From positions 2,418,001 to 2,482,000 of the forward strand of contig SDUX01000008.1 in assembly GCA_008729055.1 (NCBI GenBank): 64,000 nucleotides of DNA, in the 5' to 3' direction. A program made the position numbers and the translations under genes. Within the stretch, counting starts at the first letter, position 1. The number at the start of each line of letters is the position of its first letter. This document shows positions 62,934 through 64,000 of this stretch, piece after piece. Below the pieces are notes generated by a model that was given only the letters and a program-made list of their open reading frames with translations, was not told the DNA's origin and searched no databases. Source of the DNA: Pyropia haitanensis. Taxonomy: Eukaryota > Rhodophyta > Bangiophyceae > Bangiales > Bangiaceae.

Positions 62934-64000
62934 GCGCGGGCCTCAAGCGGCCGCGGCCGCCGGCGGCCGCGGCGGCCGTGCCGCCGCCGCCGCCGCTGCG
63001 CCCCTCCGCCCCCCCCCCCCGGCTACGGACCTGCTCACCGGCGGCGGGCAGGCGGCGGCGGCCCAGCCGTCCCCCCCCCCACCTCCCCCCCCACGGGCGA
63101 GTCCCTGCCCGGCCCCCCCCGCCCCCGCCTCCGGCGCCCCCCCCGCCGCTGCTGCCGTCGCGGGAGGTGGCCGCCGCCGCGGCGGGGATGCTCGTCGCGT
63201 CGCTGCCGCTCGAGGGGTGGGTGGACCTGCTGCTCGGCGCGCTCGCCGCGACGCCCGCGGTGCTGCCGGGGGTGGTCGAGCCGGGGGGGGGGGTGCAGGG
63301 GGGGCGGCTGGGCGGCCTGGGGGGGGAGGGGGGCGCGGCGACCCGCGGCTGGCCGCCCGCGCCGCGCGGGCGGCGGCGGTGGCGCCGACGTGGGGGGCGC
63401 CCCCAGACGGCCCGCCGCCCGCCCCTGGCGCCGCCGCCGCCGATGGGCCGCTGCCGGCGGCGGCGGCGGCCGCGGCCGAGTCGGCCGCCGCCGCCGCCGC
63501 CGGCCCCCCCGCCGCCCCGCCAGGGACGGCGGCGGCGGCGGCAGCGGCGGCGGCGCTGCTCCCCCCCGTCGTCCGGGCGGCGGCGCCCCGGCCGGCCCCC
63601 CCCGACGTTACCGACGGCGGCGGCGGCGCGCTCGCCGACGTTGCCGTCGGCCGCGTCCTCCACGCCGAGCCGCGCGGCGGCCGCGGCGGCGGCGGCCGGC
63701 TGCGGCTGCTCCTCGCCGGCCGCCTCCTCGCCGCCGCGCCGGGCCCGGCGGCGGGGGGCAGCGCGAGCGGCACGGGCACGGGGGGGGTGTGGGGCGACGC
63801 GCTCCGCCTCGTCGCGGCGGACCTCGAGGCCGAGGCGGAGCTCGCACTCGCGTGGCTCCACGCCGAGGCCGCCGCCGCCGAGGGGCGCCGCCTGGGGCTG
63901 CCCATCGCGCTGGGCGCCGCCGCCGCCGCCGAGGGGGGGGGGGGGCAGGGGGGGGGCGCCGGGGGGGTGGGCGGGGGGGGGGGGATGGGCGCCGCCGCGG
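61413..64000 (+). CDS. Symplekin/Pta1-like mRNA 3'-end processing scaffold, 5' part (truncated by window end)
   Basis: Exon 1 (61413-61770) starts MSGPSPLLGAEAAGLLSAAV and contains VDEVLPVVLERFVARGGL and ARVAAVGLLAGVATADPSRY, a HEAT-like pair. Intron 61771-62146 begins GTACGT and ends CACAG (split codon). Exon 2 continues VMDALAHVARDTTS, AAITAATTLLPTLLHSLP and DAGLAPLTLIP. At a C12 run (62352-62363) the frame changes and reads SAITLAAVGWAAALLAAA, later LRGRLLGLLRTPQGRVPPVV then RALADLGA. Near 63605-63900 VGRVLHAEP, RLRLLLAGRLLAAAPGP and DLEAEAELALAWLHAEAAAA appear. The order - N-terminal HEAT repeats, then a RIL.AE-like block and a LDLAFAWLYQE-like block - resembles symplekin as I remember the family. 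Further frame changes occur between 62900 and 63600. Family assignment is inference; gene reality is more certain. Confidence 0.58.

Noticed and set aside
1..64000. A gene cluster acting as one new defence, secretion or biosynthetic system
   Set aside because: Genes are unrelated housekeeping functions on mixed strands with long spacers; nothing supports co-regulation as a system.

Overview
This window is nuclear DNA from a very GC-rich eukaryote. Genes are far apart, introns are few and short (0-1, at most 2, per gene), intergenic DNA is long, and there are many G/C homopolymers and GGC/GCC-type triplet expansions. Plastid-type proteins with leader peptides (a ClpP protease subunit, a YqgF/RuvX-type nuclease, a putative plastid protein) sit beside mitochondrial (ETF-ubiquinone oxidoreductase) and ER (EMC1) proteins, so the organism is a photosynthetic eukaryote. 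The strongest taxonomic clue is the tRNA genes: tRNA-Phe carries a 15-nt insertion in the D-loop (two copies), and a tRNA-Ala appears to carry one insertion in the anticodon loop and one in the T-loop. Ectopic tRNA introns of this sort are known from red algal nuclear genomes such as Cyanidioschyzon. With the high GC this suggests a bangiophyte red alga (Porphyra/Pyropia-like); that is an inference. Layout, left part (0-12.2 kb): C-terminus of a sphingolipid delta-4 desaturase; a short-chain dehydrogenase (minus); YqgF/RuvX (plus); a membrane-anchored M14 carboxypeptidase (minus); and cytosolic NAD-dependent glycerol-3-phosphate dehydrogenase (plus). The last two are a divergent pair lying between the arms of a ~645-bp inverted repeat (6.5-7.2 and 13.1-13.7 kb), each arm holding a tRNA-Phe gene. 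Middle (15-34 kb): a large single-span membrane protein of unknown family, a putative plastid protein, an F-box protein with an LRR-like body, ClpP, a four-helix membrane protein, and a probable transcription factor with a bZIP-like basic region. Then come small inverted and direct repeats, tRNA-Ala, a weak zinc-finger gene and a SAM-DUF202 membrane protein (34-41 kb); a minisatellite block with 136-bp, 30-bp and ~60-bp units (42.8-46.3 kb); EMC1 (48.2-53.2 kb, minus); ETF-QO (54.0-56.3 kb); a C2H2 zinc-finger protein; and the start of a symplekin-like gene that runs off the right edge. The genes are independent housekeeping units, not an operon or a dedicated system. Two themes recur. First, most introns begin GTACG(T). 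Second, in at least six genes the reading frame changes exactly at a long C or G homopolymer, which most simply reflects consensus-length errors but should be checked against RNA. CDS coordinates given across such sites span the whole inferred gene.
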